Source: Cytobacillus oceanisediminis
Lineage (GTDB): Bacteria; Bacillota; Bacilli; Bacillales; Cytobacillaceae
DNA length: 64,000 nt
NCBI RefSeq assembly: GCF_022811925.1
Contig: NZ_CP065511.1
Span: 923,501-987,500, forward strand
Reading direction: 5' to 3'
The position numbers and the translations under genes were made by a program. The number at the start of each line of letters is the position of its first letter. The stretch's first letter is position 1. The notes beneath the pieces are model-generated. The model saw nothing but the letters and a program-made list of their open reading frames with translations, searched no databases and was not told the DNA's origin. Below, piece after piece: positions 17,024 to 27,090 of the stretch.

Positions 17024-17475
17024 ATTTTACCTCCGTATAATCGTAAATATCGCAGATCAGATTGTTTCCGGAGCATTTAGGCCTGCCCCTGTTCATTATC
17101 TGTGCCGAATCCACTTGATAATCATGACGAGGCCTCCTTTGAATTTTTTACCAAGGGACTCATCCCTATATGTATTACCCTAACATATCTCTAAGAACTT
17201 TAAAGCCGAATTTTCCGGTGGTTTCTGCTTTAGACTGAGTGAGGAGATGTGGGCATATGGAATAAAAAAGAAATAAAAAGAGCCGTATTTACGCTAAAAA
17301 CTGTAAATACGGCTCTTTTTTGAATTAACCATTGAAATAAATGAATTCCTGTGGTAAATTTATATAGATGTGCATTATAAAAATAAAGTTAAGTATATTA
17401 TCCCTATCTTAATTATATAATGCAATCGATTCGTTTGTCAACCTTTTTATAAATTTTTTTAAAGGAGTGTTTGCT
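17024..17475. other. Intergenic region between divergent genes
   Basis: Apart from a perfect hairpin (AGCCGTATTTAC at 17281 with GTAAATACGGCT at 17303, flanked by A and T runs, a bidirectional terminator), the region holds only AT-rich promoter-like sequence. No gene is supported. Confidence 0.6.
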
Positions 17476-19812
17476 ATGAATTCAAAACTTCAGCAGGAGC
17501 AAAAACGATTGGATGGTGTTATGGAGACGATTACGGAGGAAGTCCGCAGATTGGAAGAAGAAACCTCCAGGCGCAAAAACGAAGTGGTTCATATCCGCAA
17601 ACACTTTTGGGATGAAGTGAAGGTGAATACGGATACCTTTGATGATTATTTGGAGACCATTATCGGTTTGAGGCAGGAGGCACAGGCTCTGTCTGTCAGC
17701 CAGAGTACCCATCGGCATGCTTCCAAGCGCTTGTCTGCCTTGCGCCGGATGGAGGAGGTGCCCTATTTCGGCCGGATCGATTTTACGGAAGAAGGATCTT
17801 CAGAACAGGAGCCTGTTTATATTGGCATTTCTACGCTGAGAGATCAGAGCGGCGAGAATTTTCTTATTTACGACTGGAGGGCGCCGGTTTCGAGTGTGTA
17901 CTATGATTACCAGCCCGGCCCGGCTAAGTATGAAACACCCGGAGGCGCAATTGAGGGCACATTGGAGAAAAAGTGGCAATATTTGATCCGCCGCGGTGAA
18001 CTTCAATCCATGTTCGATACGAGTCTGACCATTGGGGATGAAATTCTGCAGCAGGTTCTCGGCAAGGGAACTGATAAGCATATGCACAATATTGTCGCGA
18101 CCATTCAACAGGATCAAAACCGGATCATCCGCCATGATCAGGGAAGGCTGCTTATTGTTCACGGTGCAGCTGGAAGCGGCAAGACGTCAGCTGCCCTGCA
18201 GCGGATTGCTTATCTGCTTTACAAGTACCGGGAAAATCTGAATGCTGATCAAATCATTCTGTTTTCACCTAATAGGATGTTTAACAGCTATGTATCCAAT
18301 GTGCTGCCGGAGCTCGGGGAAGAAAACATGCAGCAGGTTACCTTCCAGGAATATTTGGATCATCGGCTGGGTAAAGAGTTCGCCGTAGAAAATCCATATG
18401 AGCAATTGGAGTATGTTTTAACTGCTGTGAAAACCCCTGAGTACAGATCGAGGGTTGCGGGCATTAAATTTAAAGCATCTGCCCGTTTTTTTGAGGCGAT
18501 TAATGCTTACTTGAAGTCGCTGGAGTTATCGGGAATGATGTTTAAGGATATAAGTTTCAGAGGAAATTCAATCGTTGCTGCTCAGCAAATGGCAGATCAA
18601 TTCTACAGCAGTGGCACTTCACTCCGTTTTCATAACAGACTTGAGAAGCTGGCGGATTGGCTTATTAAGAAAATTACTGAAGCTGAAAAAGCCGAACGGT
18701 CCAAGGAGTGGGTACAGGAGGAAATTGAACTGCTCAGCAATGAGGAATACCATAAGGCGCATGCCTACCTGGCGAAAAAACGCGGCTTTACAGGGGATTC
18801 GATTCATGATTATGAAATCGAGCCTGAAGCGTTAGCCCGCCTGATTGTCCGGAAAAAATTCAAGCCGCTGCGAAAACAAATCCGGGCCATGCGTTTCATT
18901 GATTTTAAGGCGATATACAAGCAGCTTTTTGCAGATCCCCTGAAAATCCGAGAGTGGATGGAAGAGGAGATGCCGGCAGAATGGGCTGCTATCTGTCAGT
19001 CGACTCAGGAAATGCTCGATGAAGGCAGATTATGTTATGAAGATGCTACTCCATTTTTATATGTGAAAGAGCAAATTCAAGGCTTTCAGACAAATAGTGC
19101 GATTAAACATATTGTGGTGGATGAGGCGCAGGATTACTCTCCGTTTCAATTTGATTTCTTAAAGCGTTTGTTTCCTGCATCCAAGATGACGGTGCTCGGT
19201 GATTTTAACCAGGCGATCTTCGCCCATGCCAGCGAAACGGCTGATTTTCACACACTCACCAGCCTGTATGGACCGGATCAGACAGAACTGATTAATTTAG
19301 CGAGGAGCTACCGGTCGACTAAACCGATCATCGAATTTACACGAAGACTGGTTCCTAACGGGAAAGAGATTATCCCGTTTGAACGCGATGGCAAGCTGCC
19401 TGAGCTGAAGCAATTATCCGATCAAACCGAACTGCACAGCTTCATTGCCTCTCAGGTTGCTGACTGGAGAAGCCAGGGGCTTAACAGCATGGCCATTATC
19501 TGTAAGTCTGCAGAAGAAAGTGCACAGGCCTATGAAGCCCTGTCCGGCATCGAGGGAATAAAACTCCTGAAAAGCAACTCGACCGAATATGAAGAAGGAG
19601 TTGTTGTCGTACCTTCGTATTTATCCAAGGGCATTGAATTTGATGCCGTTATTATTTATGATGCATCGGAAAGTGTATATGGTGATGAAAGCCTGCGAAG
19701 AGTGTTTTATACCTCCTGCACGAGAGCGATGCATGATTTGCAGCTCTGCAGTGTGGGTGAACCGAGTCCGTTCTTGCAGGATGTTTTGCGGGAAGGTCTC
19801 ATTCAGGTTTGA
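17476..19812 (+). CDS. helD: UvrD-like superfamily I helicase, HelD type
   Basis: A 778-residue protein with a long N-terminal coiled-coil arm (residues 1-70), Walker A GAAGSGKTSAAL (about 230), Walker B VVDEAQDYSP, LGDFNQAIF and the C-terminal helicase motif SYLSKGIEFDAV. HelD binds RNA polymerase and helps release stalled or post-termination complexes. Length and N-terminal arm fit HelD rather than UvrD/PcrA. ATG at 17476 is eight bases after AAAGGAG; the GTG at 17467 overlaps that site. Followed closely by an MFS exporter. Confidence 0.85.
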   Translation: MNSKLQQEQKRLDGVMETITEEVRRLEEETSRRKNEVVHIRKHFWDEVKVNTDTFDDYLETIIGLRQEAQALSVSQSTHRHASKRLSALRRMEEVPYFGRIDFTEEGSSEQEPVYIGISTLRDQSGENFLIYDWRAPVSSVYYDYQPGPAKYETPGGAIEGTLEKKWQYLIRRGELQSMFDTSLTIGDEILQQVLGKGTDKHMHNIVATIQQDQNRIIRHDQGRLLIVHGAAGSGKTSAALQRIAYLLYKYRENLNADQIILFSPNRMFNSYVSNVLPELGEENMQQVTFQEYLDHRLGKEFAVENPYEQLEYVLTAVKTPEYRSRVAGIKFKASARFFEAINAYLKSLELSGMMFKDISFRGNSIVAAQQMADQFYSSGTSLRFHNRLEKLADWLIKKITEAEKAERSKEWVQEEIELLSNEEYHKAHAYLAKKRGFTGDSIHDYEIEPEALARLIVRKKFKPLRKQIRAMRFIDFKAIYKQLFADPLKIREWMEEEMPAEWAAICQSTQEMLDEGRLCYEDATPFLYVKEQIQGFQTNSAIKHIVVDEAQDYSPFQFDFLKRLFPASKMTVLGDFNQAIFAHASETADFHTLTSLYGPDQTELINLARSYRSTKPIIEFTRRLVPNGKEIIPFERDGKLPELKQLSDQTELHSFIASQVADWRSQGLNSMAIICKSAEESAQAYEALSGIEGIKLLKSNSTEYEEGVVVVPSYLSKGIEFDAVIIYDASESVYGDESLRRVFYTSCTRAMHDLQLCSVGEPSPFLQDVLREGLIQV

Positions 19813-19872
19813 TCAGGTCAGGTGTATCCTATAATCAAATCTATATTTAACATAGAAAGAAGGATTGATCGA

Positions 19873-21393
19873 ATGTCGCAGCAAACCAATACGGATCAAA
19901 ACAAACCGCCGTATGGCATGATCGCCATTTTATTTATCGGGGCTTTTGTAGCGATATTGAATGAAACATTGCTGAATGTAGCTCTCCCATCCATTATGGA
20001 AGAATTTGATGTGAATGCAACTGCCGTACAATGGCTGTCTACAGGCTATATGCTTATTAACGGGATTTTAATACCGGCGAGTGCATTCTTCATTCAGCGA
20101 TTTTCCGACAAGAAATTATTCATTACAGCCATGTCACTGTTTACTTTGGGAACATTCCTGGCCAGTATTGCGCCTGCATTTGGTGTGTTATTAGGGGCTC
20201 GGATGATTCAGGCTTCAGGATCGGCGATTATGATGCCGTTATTAATGAATGTCATGCTTACCGCATTTCCGGTCGAGAAAAGAGGGGCTGCAATGGGGAT
20301 GTTTGGTCTTGTCATGATTACAGCTCCAGCGATTGGGCCGACTCTTTCAGGATGGCTGATTGAACATTACAGCTGGAGAATGTTATTTGACCTTGTTCTG
20401 CCAATTGCCCTGTTAACCGTAGTTTTTGCAGTCTTTAAATTAAAAGATATTACACCGCAGAGAGCGATTAAGCTTGATTTCATCTCTCTGGTATTATCAA
20501 GCATTGGATTTGGCGGACTGCTTTATGGCTTTAGTTCAGCAGGGGAAAAAGGATGGGATAGCCCCCTCGTGTACGGCACAATTGCGATTGGGGCAATTGC
20601 TTTAATTACCTTTATAATCCGTCAGCTACGGATGGATGATCCTATGCTTGAGTTTCGCATCTACAAATATCCGATGTTTGCCCTGTCATCGGCCATTTCA
20701 ATCGTGATAGCTGTCGCCATGTTTTCAGCGATGATTTTGATGCCCATCTATGTACAGACCATCCGCGGAATTTCACCAATGGATTCGGGTCTATTGATGC
20801 TTCCGGGAGCGATTGTTATGGGGATCATGTCTCCCATTACAGGAAAACTCTTTGATAAGTATGGGGCAAGAGTTTTGGCGGTGATCGGGCTGACCATTAC
20901 CGTTGTAACATCTTATTACTTCAGCAGAATCGGCATGAATACGGCCTATTCTACCCTTGTTCTGCTGTATACCTTTCGGATGTTCGGGATGTCAATGGTT
21001 ATGATGCCTGTCATGACCAATGGATTGAATCAGCTGCCGGCGATAAATAATCCGCACGGAACCGCTATGAATAATACACTGCAGCAGGTATCCGGCGCCA
21101 TTGGCTCTGCGCTGCTGATTACCGTCATGAATAACCGCACGAAAGAAAAAGCAGAGGAACTGGCAGGTGACACACTGGCCAATATGAGTGCAAGTGCAGC
21201 TCAGCCATCTGCACAGGCCGCAGCTGATATGCAGCAGCAAATCATGAATGAAGCGATGCTGCATGGCATTAATTTCACTTTCTTCCTTTCTGCATTGATT
21301 GCGGTGATCGCCCTCATACTTGCTTTCTTTATTAAAAGAGTGAAACCCCATCATGAAAATCAAACAGGTGAAGAAGCGGCTGTTAAAGATTGA
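19873..21393 (+). CDS. MFS drug exporter, DHA2/EmrB-QacA family
   Basis: A 506-residue, about 14-helix transporter. It has LNETLLNVALPSI in helix 1, the WLSTGYML helix and the motif C-type stretch ITAPAIGPTLSGWL typical of proton antiporters of the DHA2 family (LmrB-like). It should export amphipathic drugs across the membrane. ATG at 19873 follows AGAAAGAAGG. Spacing of about 60 bases from helD-like gene suggests co-transcription. A strong terminator follows. Confidence 0.87.
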   Translation: MSQQTNTDQNKPPYGMIAILFIGAFVAILNETLLNVALPSIMEEFDVNATAVQWLSTGYMLINGILIPASAFFIQRFSDKKLFITAMSLFTLGTFLASIAPAFGVLLGARMIQASGSAIMMPLLMNVMLTAFPVEKRGAAMGMFGLVMITAPAIGPTLSGWLIEHYSWRMLFDLVLPIALLTVVFAVFKLKDITPQRAIKLDFISLVLSSIGFGGLLYGFSSAGEKGWDSPLVYGTIAIGAIALITFIIRQLRMDDPMLEFRIYKYPMFALSSAISIVIAVAMFSAMILMPIYVQTIRGISPMDSGLLMLPGAIVMGIMSPITGKLFDKYGARVLAVIGLTITVVTSYYFSRIGMNTAYSTLVLLYTFRMFGMSMVMMPVMTNGLNQLPAINNPHGTAMNNTLQQVSGAIGSALLITVMNNRTKEKAEELAGDTLANMSASAAQPSAQAAADMQQQIMNEAMLHGINFTFFLSALIAVIALILAFFIKRVKPHHENQTGEEAAVKD

Positions 21394-21404
21394 TTAATAG
21401 GCTG

Positions 21405-21445
21405 AAAACCGGGTGGTATCCAGTTCCGATACCGCCCGGTTTTTT
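21405..21445. terminator. Bidirectional terminator
   Basis: AAAACCGGGTGGTATC pairs with GATACCGCCCGGTTTT (one G-U pair), followed by T-run; lies between convergent MFS and DHODH-like genes. Confidence 0.85.
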
Positions 21446-21454
21446 ATTTAGCCA

Positions 21455-23239
21455 CTATTTTTTTAATAAAAAAGGGGCGGTTGCAATAACGCCAATCACA
21501 TACAAAAGCAAAGCGAAGTAAGCAGGAAGCAAGTGGATGAAATCCGTATAGTTAATAAAAAAATGAGTTAAGATCCCGGCGGCAAATGCCGGAATGGCCC
21601 CAATGGTGAAGGTCCACCACACCCATCTTTCCCCCTCGCGGATTCCCCATAAAGCCAGCATCAAGACGAGCAAGCCCACACTTAATAGTGCACTTCCAAA
21701 TCCCGCACGGTCATGTGCGATCACAGGAATTAGCCGATCGTTAAATTCGTTCAGAGCTTCAGGAGTCAGGCAAAGATAAGCAAGGTCCGTTGGTACAAAT
21801 ACATGTGAAGCTCCTATGGCGGAAATGACCATCCCGCCAATAGCTAATGAAAACCCCAGTATCACAAAGCAAAGCTGGCCGAATAAGCTCAGCTTCCACT
21901 GCGCACTGTTGAAAAGATTTGAACTGGAGGGAGATGCAATTGCTGTTCTTGATTTTGCATATCCCAATATAAATAAGGGAAGTAAAATAAGCCAAAACAG
22001 CCCATGAAGCCAATCGAAATAACCGTAGCCAATAAACAGGACAATTCCCAGGAAGCCGATAGTGCCTGCTATATTTACTGCTTTTCTTGCCCAGTGGAGG
22101 CCATTTCTTATTCCATGCCTGGCAAGCTGCATATAGATGATTCCGCCTGAAATCATCGTTCCTGACAGCGTCATTCTGTCATGAGCCATAAAATATAAAA
22201 TGGCAGGGTTAAAATAAATAATATCTTTCCTAAAGATTCCCAGAAATCTCTCATCATAGGGAAGGATCACCGAAGTCATGCTGAAAAACAGGGCAATGAA
22301 CCCTGCAATGGCAATAGCTAAGCCAAACAGCCAGTACCAGCGCCATCCCTCCACATTGGCAGTCTCCTTCGGAAATGTGCTGGTATAGGCCTCATTAATC
22401 CTCTTCGGCAATCCGGGTCCAGTAAAAATGTACTCATCGCTTAACATAGTTAAAGAAGCTCCGCTTTCCAGCAGTTTAATAGCATCTGAAGGCTCTTTAA
22501 TACAGCCTGAAGTGATGATGGGGAAATCTTCGCTGAACAGCTTCCTGAGAGTTCCAAGCTTATGAATGAGTTCTTCCGGGGAATCCTTTCCTGTAAGGAG
22601 AATTCCGTCCGGGCTATAGTCCAGGCTGAGAATATCATCCTGCGAAATAGAAAGGATGATAGGTTTATTTAATTCATATTTAAATTGGTTAAATTGGCTC
22701 GCTGATTGAAAAGTATGGCTGCCCAAAATAAATCCGTCGCTAAAAGGAAGTAATTCTTCACAAATTTGGATGGCCTCTTGATAAGTTCCTTCAACGTTTA
22801 TAAGAAGCGGAATTTTCTTTTTCTTTAGAGAAAGCAACTGTTTCTTAGCAGCCGTTAACTCTACTGAAGCGTCCATTAATCTATGTATCTTTTCTTGTTT
22901 CGGGTCTACATATAGTTCTTCTGCTGACCCTCGAATAGAAACGGGCCCGATTTCAATAAAACCAAACCCCAGATTATGAAAAGCCTTCATCCCGGTTAAG
23001 TGAGGATCAATCCTGCCGCTTAGTCCGACTGGAGTGGAAAAATGAACGCCAAATACATTTTTCGCAAGCTTTCTGGAGGGTTCCATATGACCAAGAAATT
23101 CGATTAATCCTTCCCCTATACGGCTGGATGATATCATGCTCATCCCGCGATGGATAAACTCCCTGCTGAAGGAAGCGGGCAGCTTCTGAAGTATGGGCTT
23201 AAAAATAGGATGATACGACCAATCCGGCAAACAAAACAC
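21455..23239 (-). CDS. DHODH-like barrel fused to a multi-pass membrane domain
   Basis: A 594-residue protein. Residues 1-285 resemble class 2 dihydroorotate dehydrogenase (FGVHFSTPVGLSGRIDP, LGFGFIEIGPVSIRG, ITSGCIKEPSDAIKLLESGA), a flavin-binding TIM barrel. From about residue 300 to the end are roughly eight hydrophobic helices (LFGLAIAIAGFIALFF onward). Normal PyrD has only a short membrane contact, so the large C-terminal domain is unusual. It may be a membrane flavoprotein that passes electrons to quinone or has lost dehydrogenase activity. The pyrimidine operon is not nearby. Confidence 0.7.
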   Translation of the reverse strand: MFCLPDWSYHPIFKPILQKLPASFSREFIHRGMSMISSSRIGEGLIEFLGHMEPSRKLAKNVFGVHFSTPVGLSGRIDPHLTGMKAFHNLGFGFIEIGPVSIRGSAEELYVDPKQEKIHRLMDASVELTAAKKQLLSLKKKKIPLLINVEGTYQEAIQICEELLPFSDGFILGSHTFQSASQFNQFKYELNKPIILSISQDDILSLDYSPDGILLTGKDSPEELIHKLGTLRKLFSEDFPIITSGCIKEPSDAIKLLESGASLTMLSDEYIFTGPGLPKRINEAYTSTFPKETANVEGWRWYWLFGLAIAIAGFIALFFSMTSVILPYDERFLGIFRKDIIYFNPAILYFMAHDRMTLSGTMISGGIIYMQLARHGIRNGLHWARKAVNIAGTIGFLGIVLFIGYGYFDWLHGLFWLILLPLFILGYAKSRTAIASPSSSNLFNSAQWKLSLFGQLCFVILGFSLAIGGMVISAIGASHVFVPTDLAYLCLTPEALNEFNDRLIPVIAHDRAGFGSALLSVGLLVLMLALWGIREGERWVWWTFTIGAIPAFAAGILTHFFINYTDFIHLLPAYFALLLYVIGVIATAPFLLKK

Positions 23240-23434
23240 CTCCCATTTATTTCTATTTTAGCATATAGGTTTGGGATGGGTGTTGCCGTTAGAAAAGTAT
23301 ATAAATAATAGGGACGATTGGATCGCCCCATAGTACACCATAGTACATTCCAAAACATATCATTTGACAAATTTGCTATTTTCATAGAAAAAGGATATTG
23401 ACGAAACGAGTAGGGGTATGTAGAATGTAGTAAG

Positions 23435-23449
23435 TGATAATAATTATCA
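23435..23449 (+). promoter_or_regulatory. Fur box
   Basis: TGATAATAATTATCA is a perfect 7-1-7 inverted repeat identical to the Bacillus Fur core consensus. It lies 34 bases upstream of the iron-binding lipoprotein and predicts iron repression of the operon. Confidence 0.9.
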
Positions 23450-23482
23450 ATATCAAATACATATATAAAGGTGGAAAGAAAC

Positions 23483-24556
23483 ATGAACTTATCAAAATTA
23501 CTAAAGCCTTTTATCGCAACAACAGCTCTAACCCTTACTCTGGCTGGATGCGGGGGAGAAAGCACTTCTGAGGGTAAAAAGGACACCGCTTCCAAAAAGG
23601 AAGAGCAGGTAGTCAATGTCTATACTGCCAGACATTATGAGGCAGATGATCAAGTATACAAGGATTTCACAGAAGAAACGGGCATTAAAGTCAATGTCGT
23701 TAAAGGGGAAGCCGAAGAACTGATTGAGCGTCTAAAGCGTGAAGGCGAAAGCACGGAAGCCGATTTATTCATTACTGTGGACGGCGGTGTCCTTGCGCAC
23801 GCAAAAGAAAATGATATACTTCAGCCTGTTGAATCTGATGTAATCAATGAAAATGTACCTGAGAATTTGCGCGATAACGAAAACAAATGGATTGGAATGG
23901 CTACAAGGGCACGTGTAATCGTGTATTCGAAGGACAGAGTCTCACCTGATCAATTATCCACTTATGAAGATTTAACAAGCGATAAGTGGAAGGGCAAAGT
24001 GCTCGCCCGCTCTTCAACCAGCCTTTACAACCAGTCCCTGCTTGCTTCTTTCATTGAATTAAATGGTGATAAAGCGGCAGAAGAATGGTCAGAAGGCATT
24101 GTGAAGAACTTCGCCCGCCAGCCGGATGGCGGGGACCGAGACCAGGCTAAAGCCATCGCAGCCGGCATCGGTGATGTGGGGATTATGAATACGTACTATG
24201 TAGGACTGCTTGCCAATTCATCTGACCCTGAAGAAGTGAAAGTGGCGGAAGGTTTGGGCGTATTCTTCCCTAACCAGGAAACAAACGGCACACATGTGAA
24301 TATCAGCGGAATTGGGTTAACGAAGCACAGCAAAAATCCTGAAAATGCGACGAAGCTGATCGAATATATGACTGGCAAGGATGCTCAGGAATATTTAGCA
24401 GCAAACAACTATGAATTCCCTGTTAATCCTGAAGCGGAAAAGCCTGAAATCCTTAAGTCATGGGGTGACTTTAAGATGCAGGAGCTTGACTTTGATACTT
24501 TAGGCAAGCATAACCAAAAGGCTATTGAAATCTTTAATAAAACAGGCTGGAAATAA
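23483..24556 (+). CDS. Iron(III) ABC transporter substrate-binding lipoprotein
   Basis: A 357-residue extracellular solute-binding protein with lipoprotein signal and lipobox LAGCGG (Cys about 23). The mature part begins VVNVYTARHYEADDQVY, typical of FbpA/FutA ferric-binding proteins, with tyrosines in MNTYYVGLL as iron ligands. ATG at 23483 follows AAAGGTGG; an in-frame GTG at 23471 overlaps it. First gene of a three-gene operon under a perfect Fur box, with permease and ATPase genes following at once. Confidence 0.9.
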   Translation: MNLSKLLKPFIATTALTLTLAGCGGESTSEGKKDTASKKEEQVVNVYTARHYEADDQVYKDFTEETGIKVNVVKGEAEELIERLKREGESTEADLFITVDGGVLAHAKENDILQPVESDVINENVPENLRDNENKWIGMATRARVIVYSKDRVSPDQLSTYEDLTSDKWKGKVLARSSTSLYNQSLLASFIELNGDKAAEEWSEGIVKNFARQPDGGDRDQAKAIAAGIGDVGIMNTYYVGLLANSSDPEEVKVAEGLGVFFPNQETNGTHVNISGIGLTKHSKNPENATKLIEYMTGKDAQEYLAANNYEFPVNPEAEKPEILKSWGDFKMQELDFDTLGKHNQKAIEIFNKTGWK

Positions 24557-24558
24557 TA

Positions 24559-26205
24559 ATGAATACGGAATCTGTTAAACATTTCTTTCGAAAGGATTTT
24601 AACGGATGGTGGCTGGTAAGCTTGATTGGGGCGGCAATGATTTTGCTGCCCATCTTGTTTATCTTTTTTTCTATTTTCCAGGAACCGAATGAAAATTGGT
24701 TTCAGATCAGGGAGTATCTATTAAAAAATTATGCTGCCAATTCGATTATCCTGGTTGTGCTGACAGGGGTTTTTACAGCTATATTGGGAGTAAGCCTGGC
24801 CTGGCTCATAGCTGCATACGACTTCCCGATGAGGCGCTTTTTCAGCTGGGGGCTGATTCTTCCGCTGGCTATTCCTCCTTATATCGCAGCCTATACCTAT
24901 CGAACAATGTTGAGCTATACAGGGGTTGTTCAGGTAACCATAAGGAACGAGTTCGATTATCAGATTAACCCGGAATGGCTTTCCATATCCTCGCTTAAAG
25001 GTGCTGTATTTATATTTACGATTTTTCTATTTCCGTATGTATATATCATTTGCAGAGCTTTTCTTGAAAATCAAAGCTCTTCCTACCTTGAGAATGCAAG
25101 GCTTCTGGGGAGAAAACCCTTTGCCATTTTTGTGAGAATTGTACTGCCGCTCTCAAGACCGGCAATCGTTGCTGGAGCTGTGCTTGTTATTTATGAGGTT
25201 TTGAGTGATTATGGAGTGACAAGCTATTTTGGCATTCATACGATTACGACAGCCATATTCCAGACTTGGTTTGGCATGTATGATGCAGATTCAGCCATGC
25301 GCCTGGCTGCATGGTTAATGGTCATCATAGTTGGATTGTTTTTTATTGAAAAATTGCTCAGGCAGGGGAGACGGTATAATATCAGCAGCAAATCCAGGCC
25401 CCTGGGACGCCAAAAGCTGAAGGGGCTTCGGGCTGCAGCGGTTTTTATCTACTGTTCGGTGATTTTCCTTCTTGGGTTTTTAATACCTGTGGTTCAGCTG
25501 CTGGCATGGTCCAGGCTGACTTTCACGAAGGTGTGGAACGACACGTTCTTTACATTATTAAACCAGACTGTTTTTGTTGGAATAATCTCTACGGCACTGA
25601 TTCTTTTATTTGCCGTGATTATCGCAAATGTAACACGGTCCCATTCCTCCGGAGCGTACATTTTATCCAAGCTGGCAACAGCAGGATATTCGATTCCCGG
25701 AGCGATCATTGCGATTGGAGTCCTTGCGTTATTTATAGAACTTGATTCTGTGCTTGCGCCATTTTACTCTTATATGGGGTGGGGTAAAGCTCCCCTTATC
25801 TTAAGCTTATCTCTGGCCATGCTGGTGATTGGCTATACCATACGATTTATGGCAACAGGCTATAATGCTGTTGAAATCGGATTTGAGAAAATAGGGAACA
25901 AATATACAGAAGCATCAAGGATGCTGGGCTTCGGCGTCACAAAAACCTTTTTCAAGGTGGATTTGCCCTTGATTAAAGGCGCTTTATTCAGCGGTTTTAT
26001 TCTAACATTTGTAGAAATTATTAAAGAGCTTCCATTAGCTTTGCTGCTCAGGCCATTTAATTTTGATACCCTTGCCACGAAGACCTATCAATACGCAAAA
26101 GATGAGATGATTTATGAGGCGGCCATACCTTCCCTCATGATTATTCTCATAAGTGTTATATCTGTTGCGGTGTTTCAAATGATTGATAAGAAGGTGAAGA
26201 AATGA
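24559..26205 (+). CDS. Iron(III) ABC transporter permease
   Basis: A 548-residue FbpB/FutB-type permease with about 12 helices and two copies of the inner-membrane domain, each with an EAA-like loop (ENARLLGRKPF and EASRMLGFGVTKTF) that contacts the ATPase. It starts two bases after the lipoprotein stop and overlaps the ATPase gene by four bases, so translation is coupled. Confidence 0.9.
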   Translation: MNTESVKHFFRKDFNGWWLVSLIGAAMILLPILFIFFSIFQEPNENWFQIREYLLKNYAANSIILVVLTGVFTAILGVSLAWLIAAYDFPMRRFFSWGLILPLAIPPYIAAYTYRTMLSYTGVVQVTIRNEFDYQINPEWLSISSLKGAVFIFTIFLFPYVYIICRAFLENQSSSYLENARLLGRKPFAIFVRIVLPLSRPAIVAGAVLVIYEVLSDYGVTSYFGIHTITTAIFQTWFGMYDADSAMRLAAWLMVIIVGLFFIEKLLRQGRRYNISSKSRPLGRQKLKGLRAAAVFIYCSVIFLLGFLIPVVQLLAWSRLTFTKVWNDTFFTLLNQTVFVGIISTALILLFAVIIANVTRSHSSGAYILSKLATAGYSIPGAIIAIGVLALFIELDSVLAPFYSYMGWGKAPLILSLSLAMLVIGYTIRFMATGYNAVEIGFEKIGNKYTEASRMLGFGVTKTFFKVDLPLIKGALFSGFILTFVEIIKELPLALLLRPFNFDTLATKTYQYAKDEMIYEAAIPSLMIILISVISVAVFQMIDKKVKK

Positions 26206-26900
26206 ACATCCTTACAATTCATAACCTGACATTTTCATTTCCAAAAGCTCATGTTCCTGTAATTGAAGATTTTTCTTTTACAATGGACGAAGGGGAGATC
26301 GTTGGCATACTTGGACAAAGTGGAAGCGGGAAGAGCACGCTTCTTCGATTGATTTCAGGTCTTGAAATTCCAAGGGCGGGCACGATAGAAATCGCCGGTA
26401 CAGAAGCAGCAGGCAAGAAGACTTTCCTGCATCCGGAAGATCGCGGAGTGGGCATGGTATTTCAGGACTACGCGCTTTTTCCTCATATGTCAGTAAAAGA
26501 TAATCTTTTATTCGGCTTATCCCGCCTGTCACGAAAGGAAAGATTGCCGCGTGTCAGGGAGATGCTTGAGCTTGTGCAGATGACTGATTTTGAAAAAAGA
26601 TATCCGCATCAGCTAAGCGGCGGGCAGCAGCAGAGGATTGCTCTGGCCAGGGCTCTTGCGCCAAAGCCGAAATTGCTGCTGATGGATGAGCCATTCAGCA
26701 ATTTGGATGCGAATTTAAAAGGCTCGATCAGGGATGAACTTCGGGAGATCCTGAAAAAGGCAAACATGACCTGTATCATGGTGACACATGATAAAGAAGA
26801 TGTAGAGGCCATCTGCGACAGAAGCATCGTATTTGGAAAACCTGAAGGATCACAATATGAAATCAATGAAAAGGAAAGTAAGCTTACATTTGTAAGATAA
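26202..26900 (+). CDS. Iron(III) ABC transporter ATP-binding protein
   Basis: A 232-residue ATPase with Walker A GQSGSGKST, Q-loop QDYALFPH, signature LSGGQQQR, Walker B LLMDEPFSNLD and switch His in VTHDKED. It is about 100 residues shorter than FbpC and lacks the C-terminal regulatory domain, as in many Bacillus members. Overlaps the permease stop (ATGA). A terminator follows at 26907. Confidence 0.92.
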   Translation: MNILTIHNLTFSFPKAHVPVIEDFSFTMDEGEIVGILGQSGSGKSTLLRLISGLEIPRAGTIEIAGTEAAGKKTFLHPEDRGVGMVFQDYALFPHMSVKDNLLFGLSRLSRKERLPRVREMLELVQMTDFEKRYPHQLSGGQQQRIALARALAPKPKLLLMDEPFSNLDANLKGSIRDELREILKKANMTCIMVTHDKEDVEAICDRSIVFGKPEGSQYEINEKESKLTFVR

Positions 26901-26906
26901 CACTTT

Positions 26907-26933
26907 AAGGCTCGCTGAAAAGCGGGCCTTTTG
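26907..26933 (+). terminator. Terminator of iron ABC operon
   Basis: AAGGCTCGCT-gaaa-AGCGGGCCTTTT forms a short stem with one mismatch and a T-run. Confidence 0.75.
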
Positions 26934-27002
26934 ACATTAAACAAACGGTTGTAAGATTTAAAAGTCATAATAGGTAGAAACAAATATTTAATTATTTTTT
27001 TA

Positions 27003-27061
27003 TTGCAAATGCAACAAAAATAAGTTAGATTGAATACATAACATTATTATTGCATTTACAA
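27003..27061 (+). promoter_or_regulatory. Paired operator-like sites before MarR gene
   Basis: TTGCAAATGCAA (27003-27014, palindrome) and TTGCATTTACAA (27050-27061) share the context TTATTGCA...CAACAAAAA and flank the likely promoter. They fit autoregulatory MarR binding sites. Confidence 0.55.
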
Positions 27062-27090
27062 CAAAAAAACGTGTTGAGGAGCTGAGTACG

